Source of the DNA: Valencia hispanica
Taxonomy: Eukaryota; Chordata; Actinopteri; Cyprinodontiformes; Valenciidae
Length of the DNA stretch: 64,000 nucleotides
NCBI GenBank assembly: GCA_963556495.2
Contig: OY747710.1
Location: 21,087,500 to 21,151,499, forward strand
Direction of reading: 5' to 3'
Below, piece after piece: positions 23,501 through 35,500 of this stretch. The position numbers and the translations under genes were made by a program. The notes beneath the pieces were generated by a model that had not been told where the DNA came from, made no database searches, and was given only the letters and a program-made list of their open reading frames with translations. Each line of letters begins with the position of its first letter. Position 1 is the stretch's first letter.

Positions 23501-26500
23501 CAAATATGCCCCAAATACTCACACAAAGCCTTGACTAGTACTAGTAGTAATGCTGGAGTCAGAAGCTGCCCCTGCTGACATTCTTCAGTTCAGACCCCCG
23601 GAGTCGGTCTAGAGAGGAAAACTCAAAGATCCTCACAAGTGGAAGAGGACAGACTCCAACATAACATCAGAAACAAACCAGAGAAAAACTTCCAAAATTA
23701 AACGTAACCTATTTTAGTTGTAGTGAAGCCCAAAATACGATTTAAGTTGTTTCATGTTTCTTCTGACTGAAGGTAATATTGACATTTTACAAAATATCAG
23801 TGGAAACTTGCAAAAATCGGATCAGCAATTGCTTGGTTTAATTGTTTTAATGGCAATTTTTTCCCTGCCATTAGTTGGATCTGAGGGTCATTTTTATTAT
23901 AAATGAAAACAGATAAAACATGTTTTTCAAAACTGAAGGTCCCTTTTTTATCTCGTTCTATTATCTTTTAATAAATGTCATCTCATTTTCAGTCAGAAAA
24001 CTTCTTGGTGGAATAACAATTATTTTAAATCGAAATGTTCTAAGATGTATAATTTAGAGCTTAACTGTTGTGCTACTTCATAATTGTCCTGTCGAGACAT
24101 TTGAGAAGACAAACGGATATTTTTCATATCCAGAGATATATTATCAAATCAACTTGGTACAATGCAATTACATATCCGTTAATTACATTCTAATGCAGTT
24201 TTAGTTATATAATGCAGTCAGGATCAGCTTAAATGTTTATCTACCTAAAGAAGCCCTCAGTATGAGCAGCCATCTGTGGGTGGTGGGGGTCTGAGGAGAC
24301 AGAGTAGACCCAATCCTTCATCTAGGAGAGAAACGCAGCTTTCATGCACACATTATAAGTGACAGCAGTAGCTCTGTTAGTCCAACAAGTCCAAGTGTAT
24401 CATCTGTAGACGGAGAACATGAGCAATAGCTGAGGTGATGACCCCTTCCAATAAATAAGTGTGAATAATGTAGAAATGGGTGGTAGATGGATTAAAAAAA
24501 GGCTGATTATGTCCTCCAGCAGCATAACTACAGAGATAGTTTAGGATTACTTAAACCACTTAACCTAGTCTCAAAAGTAGATTGGGGTGTGTCTGGTTCA
24601 CAAACTAAAACGGGAGGGAATCAGATCTCTAATGGATGGATGAACAGGGAGCTGATTAAAAGATTCTAAAATTGGAAAAAATCTCTCCTTTGATATCCCA
24701 TCAGAGCTTTTTGGTGCAAGCATTTGAATAAACGGGGGGATTCATATTTAATATTCCTGATAATAAAGAATTGAAATGAAGGTCTAAGAAGGGACTCCTA
24801 GAAACCTATTAAACATTATTTAAACAACAAGTCCTGGTGAAAGATGACACCACTTTACAATATTATGTTAGGGCAAAATAATCCAGAGCAATCGATCAAG
24901 CAGTTTGTTTGAATATAAAAGCAGAAAATTAAAGGCCATCCAGGTTTTAATGTTTCCAGCCATGCCTGTAGTCTATTCAAAATATGGATAAATAAAGCTG
25001 AGAATCATCAGCATAAAAGTGGACATAAAATGTTCAAACTATGGTCAGGGTAATGATAGGAACTCCTGTGAAACAATCCAAGTCTAACCTTTCTTTCCCT
25101 AAAATCGCTGCTTTGTTTTTCAACTAGAGCAAACTCTGCTTTCTTGGGCTGAAGTAGTTTGTGTCAGCCTGAACGCTATATGAATGACAACGTTTCAATG
25201 TTTGAGCACAGGGCCAGGTTTTAATCACGATATTATTTAGGAGGACTAACTCTTGTCAGCTGACTTTATTTGCCTAAACTACCCTGTATATTAGACCTTT
25301 TGTTGAATGTTAATGTTAAATGTTCCTTAAATGTTTCAAGGGGTAAAGATTCAGGGTAGCTTTGGTCGAAACTCCCCTCTACGTGCTTTCGTTTTATGCA
25401 AAGGAAAGCAGGCATGCTAAATCCATTCTCCCTCTGTGTCTAAACCAGGGATCTTTATCCTCTTGTTTCTGAACAGGACTGGCTGTGTCTCAACCAGAGC
25501 GCTGTCTCTTCTGTTGCCCTTTTTTGGCTTTTTTTAGTGTTTGAGGTTGCTTCCTGCTATCTCTCCTTCACCTCCACTCAGCTTCAATTGAGTCAAAGCG
25601 AAGTGACATTCAGCAACAAGAACAGCTGGCCTCTTCTGTCCTCATTCAGAGTGCTAGTGAGTTGGAGAGGTCAAGGAGAGAGAAGCGCTTCTGTTTGAAC
25701 CCAGCTCAGCTTCCGTCTCCCTCCATACTGTGTGTCGTGCCTGTAAGGTGTTGTGTTAACCCTCCCCTCCCCCTGCATCTCCTCCCCTTCCCTGTAGCTG
25801 TGACCCCACCCAGTGCTGACCCCTGGGGCTCCCCCGTGCCACCCAGCACATCCTCCTCAGGGGGACCGGTTGACCCCTGGGCAAGGGATGGGCCTGTCCC
25901 TGCCTCTGACCCTATCACCTCCGACATCTGGAGTGGCACGGCCAAACACACTAACGGCACAGGTACATTCACACCTAAACCCACATGGGCTCACAAACAC
26001 TCGGGTACAGGTGCACATTTTACAGATTGCAAACAGATTTTCAGTAACATCACCCAACAGTTGTCTAACATTTCATCCACTTGTAGTATGTGTGAGTATT
26101 TATTGTGTGTCCCATTCTTACCCCCCTCCCTCGCTCCTCTTTTCACTCTCAGGGGATCCGGAGCGAAGAGGCTCTTCAGCAACAGGCTGCGACAGCACAG
26201 GCTCTCCGGTTCCCTTCGACTTGTCATCACTCAGCTCTTCACTCCCCCTTCGTAAGACTCCAGAGTCCTTCCTCGGCCCCAACGCGGCGCTCGTTGACCT
26301 CGATTCCCTGGTGTCGTCTAAACCCAAACCCAAACAGCTGCCGCCTCCTTCCATCTCGGCGTCCTCGTCGAACAACCCCTTCCTTCAGAACGCAGGTGGG
26401 GATACCAGCTGCACTTTGTTGTCTCATGTTTGAAAGTAAAACGGATCTATTATATAGATTAATTACACAGAATAAGATATTTCAAGCCTTTATTGCTTAT

Positions 26501-27913
26501 AATTTTGATGATTATGGCTTACAGATAATTAAAATGGTCTCAGGAAACAAAAGTTATATCTTAAACAGAAATGTCAGGCTTATGAAATGTCAATTTCTAT
26601 GCACAGCCTGTTTTTCTGCTGAGGTGTAATGGAAGCCCAAGCTGCTTTGATAGAGGTCTTCAGCTCATCTGTATGTTTGGTCTAATTTCATCATTCTTAT
26701 GACGATGCCCCATAGAGTCTCTGAGGTTCTGTTCAATCAAACACAGTAGCACCATTTACTTGACACATGTAACCAGCTTTTGTTACCTTTGGCAGTGTGG
26801 ATAGCAGTAAAATAAAATCAGCTTCTCTATAAGGTTTGTCAGCAGAAGTTGCTCTAAAGTTTCCCGGTAGACGACTGCATTGATTGTAGACTTTAGAAAA
26901 CCCAGTGGACCAGAACCAGCAGATGACATGGCTTCCCAAATCATCACAGACTGTGGAAACTTCCCACTGAACTTTAAGCAGCATGGATTCTGAGCTGTTA
27001 CACTCTTACCTACTACTGAAATGCAAACTTTACTTTCATTTTAAAAAAGGACTTTGAACCACAGAGCAACAGTCCATTTTTTTCCTCTTTATCCCAGATC
27101 AGACGTGTAGGATTCGTCTGTTCGTAGTCACTTTTGATACGCTGACTAAAGCCTTAGTCCACTCCTTAAGAAGCTCCCACAAATTATTGAATGGATTTTG
27201 TTTGACAGTCCTCTAGAAGCTGTGATTATCCCCGTCGCTGGCGAACCATTTCCTTCCACTTAACTTTCTATGAATATTCTTGGATACAGCACTCAATAAG
27301 GATCTTCACCAATGACCTTCTGTGGCTTCCCCTCTTTATGCAGAGATGCAAGTTTGGACTTTTTGTCTGTTTAGACATGGGAATGTGTCATTTATTAAAC
27401 TTAAAAGATTTTATGATTAAATATTGTAGCCTTTTAATTGTGTATATACATGTTTTCTCTTTTATTACAGGCTCATCTCCTGCACCTGGCATGGCGGTGA
27501 CTCCAGGCAGCACCATTTCCAGCAGGGGAGTTTCACCAACACCGGTCTCCTCCAACCCCTTCGGTGTGGCCCCATCCATGGCCTCCATCTCCCCCCAGCC
27601 TTCCTCCCTAGGCCTGAGTGGCCTGCGTACCAGTCCTGTGCCTCCCAATCCCATGCTGGGCATGGTTCAACCAGGAATGGTCATGGGGCCAATGAGTGTA
27701 GGAATGGGGGCTCCTGGAATGGGCCTGGGCATGATGCAGGCCAGCCCTATGGGAATGCCCTTCAGCGGGCTCTCGCCAATGGGACCCCCAGGCTCTGCTC
27801 TTCTGGGGTCCGGAGCTATGCCGCCCCCTCAGCAGATTTTGGGTGGGCCCGCAGGAGGATCTATGGGAGGTGGAGGAACGACGGGAGCGAGCACCAACCC
27901 GTTTCTTCTTTGA
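5550..27913 (+). CDS. epn1: Epsin-1, clathrin endocytosis adaptor (11 coding exons)
   Basis: Coding exons: 5550-5618, 5827-5985, 7298-7426, 13362-13479 (or -13482), 13565-13716, 13896-13967, 20866-20949, 22184-22463, 25798-25962, 26153-26395, 27471-27913. They join in frame to 637 aa with a stop at 27911-27913. Residues 1 to about 150 are an ENTH domain, which in this family binds PI(4,5)P2 and bends the plasma membrane. It starts [20 protein letters not shown], closer to EPN1 than EPN2 as I recall them. Three ubiquitin-interacting motifs follow ([38 protein letters not shown]). Exons 8-9 carry seven DPW motifs (AP-2 binding), exon 10 an LVDLDSLV clathrin-box-like stretch, and exons 10-11 three NPF motifs (EH-domain binding), the last in the terminal STNPFLL. 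Size and motif order fit epsin-1. isoc2 nearby supports the 19q13.4-type neighbourhood. Paralogue choice is an inference; family identity is certain. Confidence 0.96.
5986..7297 (+). other. epn1: epn1 intron 2
   Basis: The intron is bounded by AAG|gtatgt and cgtcag|GCT. It is AT-rich and I see no recognisable repeat or hidden exon. Confidence 0.6.
7703..9054. mobile_element. DNA transposon with inverted ends, hosting a second element
   Basis: The left end, tactgtaattttcggacta, is mirrored at the right end, where tagtccgaaaatgatggta reads back as taccatcattttcggacta. The body has no transposase. It is interrupted by another element at 8088-8628. The family is not assigned. It lies in epn1 intron 3. 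Confidence 0.6.
8088..8628. mobile_element. TTAA-flanked miniature inverted-repeat element
   Basis: TTAA at 8088-8091 and 8625-8628 bracket perfect inverted ends AGCTACATTGTGTA (right end as its complement). It is 541 bases including both TTAA copies, with no meaningful reading frame. It sits inside the 7703-9054 element and so inserted later. Confidence 0.75.
9562..9760. mobile_element. Tc1/mariner terminal fragment
   Basis: The sequence from tacagtcttattcaattaat through 'agaatatttttgaaaag' and 'caagccttta' matches one terminal inverted repeat of the same family whose decayed copies are at 26451-27330 and 31546-34165. The rest is missing. Confidence 0.6.
9791..12955 (+). mobile_element. 5'-truncated L1-like LINE with long G-rich 3' region
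   Basis: The open frame 9809-10267 encodes 152 aa with the Cys/His pattern C-x2-C, H and W-F-C-P typical of the ORF2 C-terminus of L1/Tx1-like LINEs ([34 protein letters not shown]). Everything upstream (endonuclease, reverse transcriptase) is gone. About 2.7 kb of untranslated sequence follows. From 10265 to about 12440 it is strongly G-rich on the + strand, then T-rich, ending in 'agaataaag' near 12957. The long open frames in the G-rich part are compositional artefacts. The insertion is in epn1 intron 3. Confidence 0.8.
12960..13361 (+). other. epn1: End of epn1 intron 3
   Basis: Unremarkable intron sequence with an A-run near 13096-13112, leading to the acceptor tctgtccag before exon 4. 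No feature is recognised. Confidence 0.5.
14242..15319. mobile_element. Tc1-derived non-autonomous element, interrupted by a SINE
   Basis: The ends are inverted: left tacagtgctttgaaaaactg, right 'ttttcacatcactgta', with TA at both edges. The body is non-coding and similar to widespread fish Tc1 derivatives. A tRNA-derived SINE lies at about 14938-15121. The whole sits in epn1 intron 6. Confidence 0.7.
14938..15121 (+). repeat. tRNA-derived SINE
   Basis: The start GGATCAGTGGTAGAGCAGG looks like a tRNA A-box region and ggttttatccc at 15006-15016 like a B box. The body then has the 'catgtcattccc' plus 'ctctctctcccc' segment of a common fish SINE and ends in an A-rich run. It is a pseudogene-like promoter and not a tRNA gene. 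Confidence 0.65.
15817..17155 (+). pseudogene. LINE ORF1 (SGNH-esterase type), frameshifted
   Basis: The first piece (15817-16104, 95 aa) starts [18 protein letters not shown]. After a stop and a frame change, the coding frame resumes at about 16466-17155 (229 aa) with the esterase-like region and a Ser-rich tail. At least one frameshift plus stops separate the two, so no full protein is made. Confidence 0.75.
17148..20138 (+). pseudogene. LINE ORF2 (endonuclease and reverse transcriptase), broken
   Basis: APE-type endonuclease motifs are seen at 17148-17939. The final Ser-Asp-His motif expected near ELSDHF reads ELSGHF here, followed at once by a stop. The reverse transcriptase core, including YADD, is in two frames (18874-19173, 19210-19752). 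A C-terminal segment with [13 protein letters not shown] is at 19923-20138. Multiple stops make it non-functional. Confidence 0.8.
21040..21500 (+). mobile_element. Decayed Tc1/mariner fragment
   Basis: Phrases such as 'ttaaatctcagtgttattt', 'cagctgtttgtcaaagg' and 'gtcaaggat' match the 5' part of the Tc1 family also present at 2993-3990. It is heavily mutated and lies in epn1 intron 7. Confidence 0.5.
22464..25797 (+). other. epn1: epn1 intron 8
   Basis: A 3.3-kb intron. A possible dispersed repeat lies near 22684-22860 ('ggcatttcgaccgcagg'), with no clear ends. The remaining sequence shows no exon, RNA gene or classifiable element. Confidence 0.45.
26451..27330 (-). mobile_element. Decayed Tc1/mariner element
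   Basis: The order of segments ('tttcaagcctttattgctt', 'gatgattatggcttacag', 'accagcagatgacatggc', 'cacagactgtggaaact') is that of a fish Tc1 family in antisense. Part of the body is deleted and no frame survives. It lies in epn1 intron 10 and shares its family with 31546-34165. Confidence 0.75.
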
Positions 27914-29237
27914 GGAAGTGTCACCACTACTTTGCTCACCTTTCTGCCTCAGCTGTCGTACCTGCTTCCCCCTTCATTCATCACCCCCCCACCCCCACCC
28001 CCCCCCCAAAGAAAAATGTCCACATTAAAAAGAACAAAAATATAGTTTTTCCTTCAAAAGCATCATTTCTTTTCAGATCAACTTTCCACTTTTTGTCCTT
28101 TTCATTTCAAAATCTGTGTCAAATAGAAGTATTTATTTTCATTCTGTTTCTGTCCAGTCCTGTCTTGAGATGAAGGTAAGTCAGTGAGAGCAGGGAGCTT
28201 TTTCAGTAGTGTCACTTTCTACTCCTAATACTACTGCACATGAGTGGGAGCCGGAGGAAGAGGTCACACAGCCACTAACAAACTGAGCAGAGAAACTGTC
28301 GTACCCGCCTCTTCCTCCTCCCTCCCTCTCTCCCTCCGTCTAGAGCGAAGACAAACACTGAGTCACTGAAATGAAACGAGTGCATGAAGGATCTTTTTCT
28401 TCTTTTTTTTTTCAAGCGGACCCCCAGACTGATATAAAAACCTGCATTAATGTTTCAGTCACAACGTGGTCAAACTGTTTCAACCAGTTGACTTTTAATT
28501 TAATTTAATGTTGAGTGTAATTTATTTTTTTCCAAATACCTGGGAACAAATAAACAAAGAAGATCATGCAATGATGCCATTCAAATCAGATGTTTATTTT
28601 GTCCCTACTGTTGTAGAAACTTTTTTTTTTAAATAGCTCTGACATTTGTGGTCTGATGGCAGGAAAAAAGAAATTGTAGAATGTGTGTTTGCGACCGTGG
28701 GCAAATGAGAACACAAATGTTTATTTATCAGATGCCAGTTGTTTGTTTCAGTACTTTCTCCCATTTCTCCTTGTGTCCAATCTCATTTCAGCGACTCTGA
28801 ATGGAAAAAAAAAACTCTGAAAATTATCACCTGTGATATGTAAGGTTGGATTTTAAATGAGGTATTTTATGGGTGATGTGATTTTTTTTTTTTTGCCAAT
28901 CTTTATTTTTTCCTGTTCACTTATTTCATCTGGGATACCTGGAGTTCAGACGTCCCAAATCAACACTGTCCTCATGTTTCATCCCCCCTTTTTTATTTGT
29001 AAAGGGAGTTCAGCAGATGCTTCTTTAAAGAGACAATTATTTCATTGAGTGAAAGACAACACAGGGACATGAAAACATGCTCCATACTGCTCTTTTAATT
29101 TAGCTGGATGAATTTATTTTATATCAAGAGAAGTATCTTTTATTGGGTAAGTTTGACTTTTGTGTGGTGTCAACTGTGAACATTCACATTTGAAAAGAAA
29201 AATGGAGAAAAAAATCTACAGAAATTTATGAAATAAA
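27914..29237 (+). other. epn1: epn1 3' untranslated region with candidate poly(A) signals
   Basis: Downstream of the epn1 stop there is C-rich then T-rich non-coding sequence. AATAAA hexamers occur at 28549-28554 and 29232-29237; the second is followed by a G/T-rich run. The short form would end near 28570 and the long form near 29255. The long form would run into the 3' end of the opposing FOXJ gene. Confidence 0.5.
29113..29144 (-). terminator. Candidate poly(A) signals for the FOXJ-type gene
   Basis: TTTATT on the + strand at 29113-29118 and 29139-29144 reads AATAAA on the minus strand, about 375-405 bases beyond the FOXJ stop codon. No stronger signal is seen nearer the stop. This is a position-and-motif prediction only. 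Confidence 0.4.
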
Positions 29238-29517
29238 ACAAAAACTGAATTTGTGGGGGATTTTGTTTTTTTATAATGACTTCTGTATTTGGGGGGGGGG
29301 AATATTTAACAGTTTACATCTTGCTAGTTACCCACCAAAAAATCAGGTATAGAAAGAATATTACAGCCTATGAATGTAAAAGAAGACAAACATCTTAAAA
29401 TTCAGTCATTGGTGGTTAACCTGATCCCAAACACGCTGTCAGGGAAACAGGAAGTGAAGTTTTCACTGAAATATTTGATGTTTTTGTTTTTTCTCCCTCC
29501 ACACAAGGAAGCGAGGC

Positions 29518-32500
29518 TCAAAGGATGAGGGAATCCCAGTCAAAATCATCCTGGAATTCCTCACTGTTGCTGTGCAGATTCTTCAGTGGAGGACGTTGTC
29601 GTGGTGTCACAGGCTGAGGCTGGATGCCAGCTGGGACATAGAACGGAAACATTACATTTAGACCTTAGAGGAAATGAGAGATTAAAAAAAAGAACATTTT
29701 CAATAACTTCTCCTTTTCAGTTATCGCAGTATTGGAAACAGCTCTTTCACTTTTTCTTAGCCAAAGTTGTATCAAAGAATGCTAACAGAGTTCATTTATT
29801 TGGGTAGTTAAATTTTTTTCACAATTTAATATATTCCATTAATTTATTTTTAAATAAATATGAATTATAGCAAATGAAAGTCAGTTTCTCAGAAAATCTA
29901 TAACAAGACATTTTTAACGCACGTTATGGGGAAGATTACTGACTAGACACTTGGACATGACTTCACAATGCTCTTTACAAGAAGGGAAAGCCACACAATC
30001 TTTAAGAGTGTTTTATCCAAGGATTAAGAGAAAGTTGTGTGGAAGGAAAAATATGGTACGAAGAGATCAAATCACAATATTAGTGCGAAATTTGCAATAT
30101 TTGGTAAGAAATTATATTTTTAAGTGTCATGTGTTCATGCTCTGCATATCTAACATTTGGCCTGTCTCGTAGACTAAAATCTCTTAACAGCTACTCCTAT
30201 GTTTCCTTGGGGGGCTGAGATGGTAAAGCTCAAAGAGTGGTTGGGACAATAGCTAATGTGTCCTCAAAATACAGGATGTTCATAATCTAAATTAAATATT
30301 TTCCCAAAATCGTGAAGCCCTAGTTACCAACAAAACGTGTCCTGTGCTTTGTATGTTATTCAGTGGGAGACTACTGAATACTTTAGATTCTCTATATTTC
30401 AGTAGGATTGTACAGAAAAACATGAATACTATTAAAATTATACATACATTGTCTAAGGTGGCTGCCTATGTTTTGATGTAAGATTGAGGTTGTTAATTTA
30501 TGTTGGGAAAAATGTTTAATATTTAAGTATAAAATTTATAAAGTTTGAATGTTTGAAAAAGCACAAACCAGTGGAAGTTGAGGCCAAAAAACTGTGGAAA
30601 AGAAAAAAGAAGGGATCTCTAACTTGTTTTATGTAAAAAATAAAACTGATAGAGGGTCAAAATCTCCTTTAAGTTACCCTAAAATCAGTTTGAAATGTCT
30701 GTTACTCACCAGCTGCGTTCGCCAGATGTGGTCTCTGTAGAGCAGGTCCCTGCACGGGTGTGGGCCTCCGGGGCATCTGTGTTCCATTGGTGGGAGGAAG
30801 AGTGATAGGGTAGGGAAAAGGAGAGGGGTGAGTGAGGCTGGGAGGTGGGTTGAACGTCAGCGGCGACGGCTGGAGGGTGTGAGGAGTGCCGAGGGTAACT
30901 GGGGAGTTATTTCCTGGGCTGATCATGCCTTTCTGAGAAAAGAAGCGGTTCAGGGAGTCACAGAGGGAAGTGAAAAGCCCTGGGTCGATGGCCCAATCGC
31001 AGAGCTCTGCCTGCTTCATGCTCTCCAGCAGGTCTGGGAAAGAGAAAATAAAGGCAGGAAGGTCAGGAGACTTTTACGTATATAAACTTAAATAAATACA
31101 ACAACGTTTTTACCCCATTTCTGAAAGGAATCAACCAATGGAAAAAGAAAAATCTAAAAGGAGCATCTATAAAATCTTACGTCCTACTACATTTATTAAG
31201 ATATAAATTTGATGTCAGAACTTAAAACCATTTATTTCTGTTTTTTCTAAAAAATTAGAAACTTAAAGACGGCTGCATGATTGTGACAAATACTGCTAAA
31301 TGAATCTTAATGAAAACTAGCTAGAATATCAACAGCTCTCACTAGTTTACTGAGCAGCTTTTGGGTTAATGATGTGCAAAAACAGCTTGTGTGATTTGTA
31401 AAATCTATAATTAAACAGACTGTGGAACCAAACATATGGAAACTTAGACACTAGCAGAATCACAAAAAACAGGACTTATGGTCTAAACCCTTGCCATTTA
31501 ATTGCCCCTCTTACATGCACTGTAATATTTCACTCATCTATCAAATACAGGTGCATCTGAATGAACTGGAATATATTTTAAAAGGTTTTTTTTTGTTGTT
31601 ATTTCAGTAATTTTATTTAAACTTTATCCAGACATTTTAGCCTACTGAAAGTATTTCCATATACTGATCACTCAATACTCGGTCCAGGCTCCTTTAGCAT
31701 GAATACCTGCATCCATGTACTGTAGCATGGCATGGAAATGACCGGCTTGTGAAGCACCGGTTGCTTTAATGCCACCTATTGTTTAGGTCTGGGGTTTCTC
31801 ATCTACATCTTGACAATAGAGTATAGATTCTTTGCGGGGTTCAGTTCAGCCAAGTTTGCTGGTCAGTCAAGCGCGGTGACACTACAGTCGTGGCCAAAAG
31901 TTTTGAGAATTACATAAATATTGGAAATTGGAAAAGTTGCTGCCTACGTTTTTATAATAGCAGTTTGCATATACTCCAGAATGTTATGAACAGTGATCAG
32001 ATGAATTGCATAGTCCTTCTTTGCCATGAAAATTCCTCTGCATTTCATTGCTGTCATTAAAGGACCTGCTGAGATTATTTCAGTAATCGGCTTGTTAACT
32101 CAGGTGAGAATGTTGACGAGCACAAGGCTGGAGATCATTATGTCAGGCTGATTGGGTTAGAATGGCAGACTTGACATGTTAAAAGGAGGGGGATGCTTGA
32201 AATCATTGTTCTTCCATTGTTAACCATGGTGACCTACAAAGAAACGCGTGCAGCCATCATTGTGTTGCATAAAAATGGCTTCACGTGCAAAGGATATTGT
32301 GGCAACTAAAATTGCACCTAAATCAACAATTTATAGGATTATCAAGAACTTCAAGGAAAGAAATTCAATTCTTGTAAAGAAGGCTTCAGGGCGTCCAAGA
32401 AAGTCAAGCAAGCGCCAGGATCGTCTCCTAAAGAGGATTCAGCTACGGCATCGGAGTGCCACCAGTGCAGAGCTTGCTCAGGAATGGCAGCAGGCAGGTC

Positions 32501-35500
32501 TGAGCGCATCTGCATGCACAGTGAGGTGAAGACTTTTGGAAGATGGCCTGGTGTCAAGAAGGGCAGCAAAGAAGCCACTTCTCTCCAAACAAAAGATCAG
32601 GGACAGATTGATCTTCTGCAGAAAGTATGGTGAATGGACTGCTGAGCACTGGGGCAAAGTCATATTCTCCGATGAAGCCTCTTTCCGATTGTTTGGGGCA
32701 TCTGGAAAAAGGCTTGTCCAGAGAAGAAAAGGTGAGCACTACCATCAGTCCTGTGTCATGCCAACAGTAAAGCATCCTGAGACCATTCATGTGTGGGGTT
32801 GCTTCCCATCCAAGGGAGTGGGCTCACTTACAATTTTGCCCAAAAACACAGCCATGAATAAAGAATGGTACCAAAACACCCTCCAACAAAAACTTCTTCC
32901 AACAATCCAACAACAGTTTGGTGAAGAACAATGCCTTGTCCAGCACGATGGAGCACCATGCCATAAGGCAAAAGTGATAACCAAGTGGCTCAGGGACCAA
33001 AACGTTGATATTTTGGGTCCGTGGCCTGGAAACTCCTCAGATCTTAATCCCATTGAGAACTTGTGGTCAGTCCTCAAGAGGCGGGTGGACAAACAAAAAC
33101 CCACTAATTCTTACAAACTCCAAGAAGTGATTATGAAAGAATGGGTTGCTATCAGTCAGGATTTGGCCCAGAAGTTGATTGAGAGCATGCCCAGTCGAAT
33201 TGCAGAGGTCCTGAAAAAGAAGGGCCAACACTGCAAATACTGACTCTTTGCATAAATGTCATGTAATTGTCAATAAAAGCCTTTGAAATGTATAAAGTAC
33301 TTGTAATTATATTTCAGTACATCACAGAAACAACTGAAACAAAGATCTAAAAGTAGTTTTGCAGCAAACTTTGTGAAAACTAATGTTTGTGTCATTCTCA
33401 AAAGTTTTGGCCACAACTGTATGGTTGTAAAAGCAGATATTGGAACTATTTGCAGTGTGGTCAGGTACCAAGTCCTGCTGGAAAATTAAATCAGCATCTC
33501 CATAAAGCATGTCAGCAGAAGGAAGCATGGATGGCTCTAATATTTTTTGGTAGACAGCTACATTCTGGATTCGAAAAACATGATTGACCAAAACCAGCAG
33601 ATTACATGGCTCCTTAAATCTTTACTGACTGTGGAAACCTCACACTCAACTTCAAGCAACCTAGATTCTGTGCTTCTCTTCTCTTCCACAGACGCTGAGA
33701 CCCTGATATCCAAATACTATGGAAAAAAAACACCTTAATCTTAAAAAAGGACTTTTAACTTTTGAGGAACAGTCCAGTCCTTTCTCCAACGCCCATGTAA
33801 GAACATTCTGATATTGTCCCTGGTCCAGGGTTGGTTTTACACAGAGATAGTTAGCCCGTTTCCTAGAAACATGTTGATGTTCTCACAATGCATTCGAGAC
33901 TGCGATTACCCACCTCTCTTGTGCACCTTTTTCTACCACACTTTTTCTTTCCACTTAACTTTCCATTTTTATACTTGTATACAACACTTAGGGAACAGCT
34001 AATTTATTTTGAAATTTTGAAGTTTGATGGATGTCAACAACTGTCTTCTGGAAAAGCCATAATCATCCAAATGAACATAAATAAACACTTGAAAAATATC
34101 ACACTGTAGGCTATTTGATTAATCATATATGTGTTTCAATTTTTAAGTAGAATTACTGAAAAATATTTTGTTTTTCAGGGTGTTGTGACCACTGGGGACA
34201 GAGAGAACATCCCATAACCTTATTAGATCAATCCAAAGCTCTTCCATGATAAGGGAAAGAAATTGTTGTTTTGAGAATGTTGTGAATTCAGCCCTTTAGA
34301 GCAGGCTGAGGAGCACAGACCTGGGTGACTGGAGAGGTCTATGTTTGCCCAGTCTAGATTGCTGGCAATGCGGAAGCTCTCCTTCAGCGAATCTGTGTTA
34401 CTGAACCAATCGGCTGGCACCGCTGCAGGGGGAAGAAGGGAGGGAAACTTAGAAAAATGTAAATACTTTATCTTTCAATCATGTTGCAGAAGTTATAACC
34501 GGTAGATAATTTCTGGGTCAAGATGCTAAGGTGGGACTCACTGAGTTGTGAAATGCGCTCTGACTCTGCGGGGTGTGGAACTTGCACAGCTGTTGCAGCT
34601 GCCACAGTTGGTGGACCTGCAGCCGGTGGTGCAGTCAGTGCAAGTGTTAGGTGAGGGGAGAATGGAGGCAGCGTTGGAGTGTGAAGAGGCGTAGTGTCAT
34701 TATTGGGAACAAGCAGGGGAGCTACATCCGCTTCAGGGAAAAGAAAATAAGTGATTCCTCCGAGTCCCTCATGTGTGTCGTCTCTGTGTGTCTTAAACAG
34801 GCCTGCATACTTACAGATGGAGCCTCCCCTCTCACGCATCGTCTTGAAAAGGGACTTGAAGGAAGCGTACAGGTCTGGTATGTTCAGATCCTCAAAGGAG
34901 AAGCGCAGGGGAGGATCAGTGGAGTGGTGCCCTGAAGCAGCTAGAGGGGGAGCTACAGATGGGCAAGAGGAGCTGGGACCAGACACGGTGCAAGTGGGCG
35001 TAGAGTTGGAAGTGCAGGAAAAACTGGAAACAGGTAGAGGATCTGAGCTGGCAGGAAAGGACAGGGATGAGTTAGAATAAGAGGGTGCAGCTGGAGGCAG
35101 AGGAGCTGCAGAAGCTGCAGGGACAGAAAAGGTGGAGCCAGGTGGGTGGGGAGGAGCAAGGGAATTGATGGATGACATGGGGGCTGCTGGCGGGTGCTCA
35201 GCTGATTGAGAAACAGATAAATGAGAGGCAGGGAGAGCGGAGACATGGGCTGACATGTAGGGTGAAGGTTGCTGTGAAGACGAAGATGAGACTTTTATGT
35301 AACACCGGTCAAACATGGCTGTAATATGAGATGGATGGGAGTGAGTCTACCTTGTGTGGGGGAGGAGATGGGGGCTGCTGAACAGGTACGACTGGGGAGG
35401 CGTTAAACTGTAGGTCCTGGTGGGGAGAGGGCCCTTTCATCGCTGCCATCTTTGCAGGTGGCGGTATCTGTAAAAGTACAGAATCACAGTCTTTAAACAT

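Larger units (their letters stand above)
31546..34165 (-). mobile_element. Decayed Tc1 element hosting a younger Tc1 element
   Basis: The left edge is ta|caggtgcatctgaatgaac. The right part (about 33421-34165) holds antisense transposase debris ('aaccagcagattacatggct', 'cactttttctttccactta'). The copy is split by a different Tc1 element at 31883-33421. All of it lies in FOXJ intron 7. Confidence 0.7.

Noticed and set aside
34651..35080. Open frames antisense to the FOXJ exon 5-6 region
   Set aside because: Shadows of the real minus-strand exons, whose Pro/Ser-rich composition leaves the other strand open.
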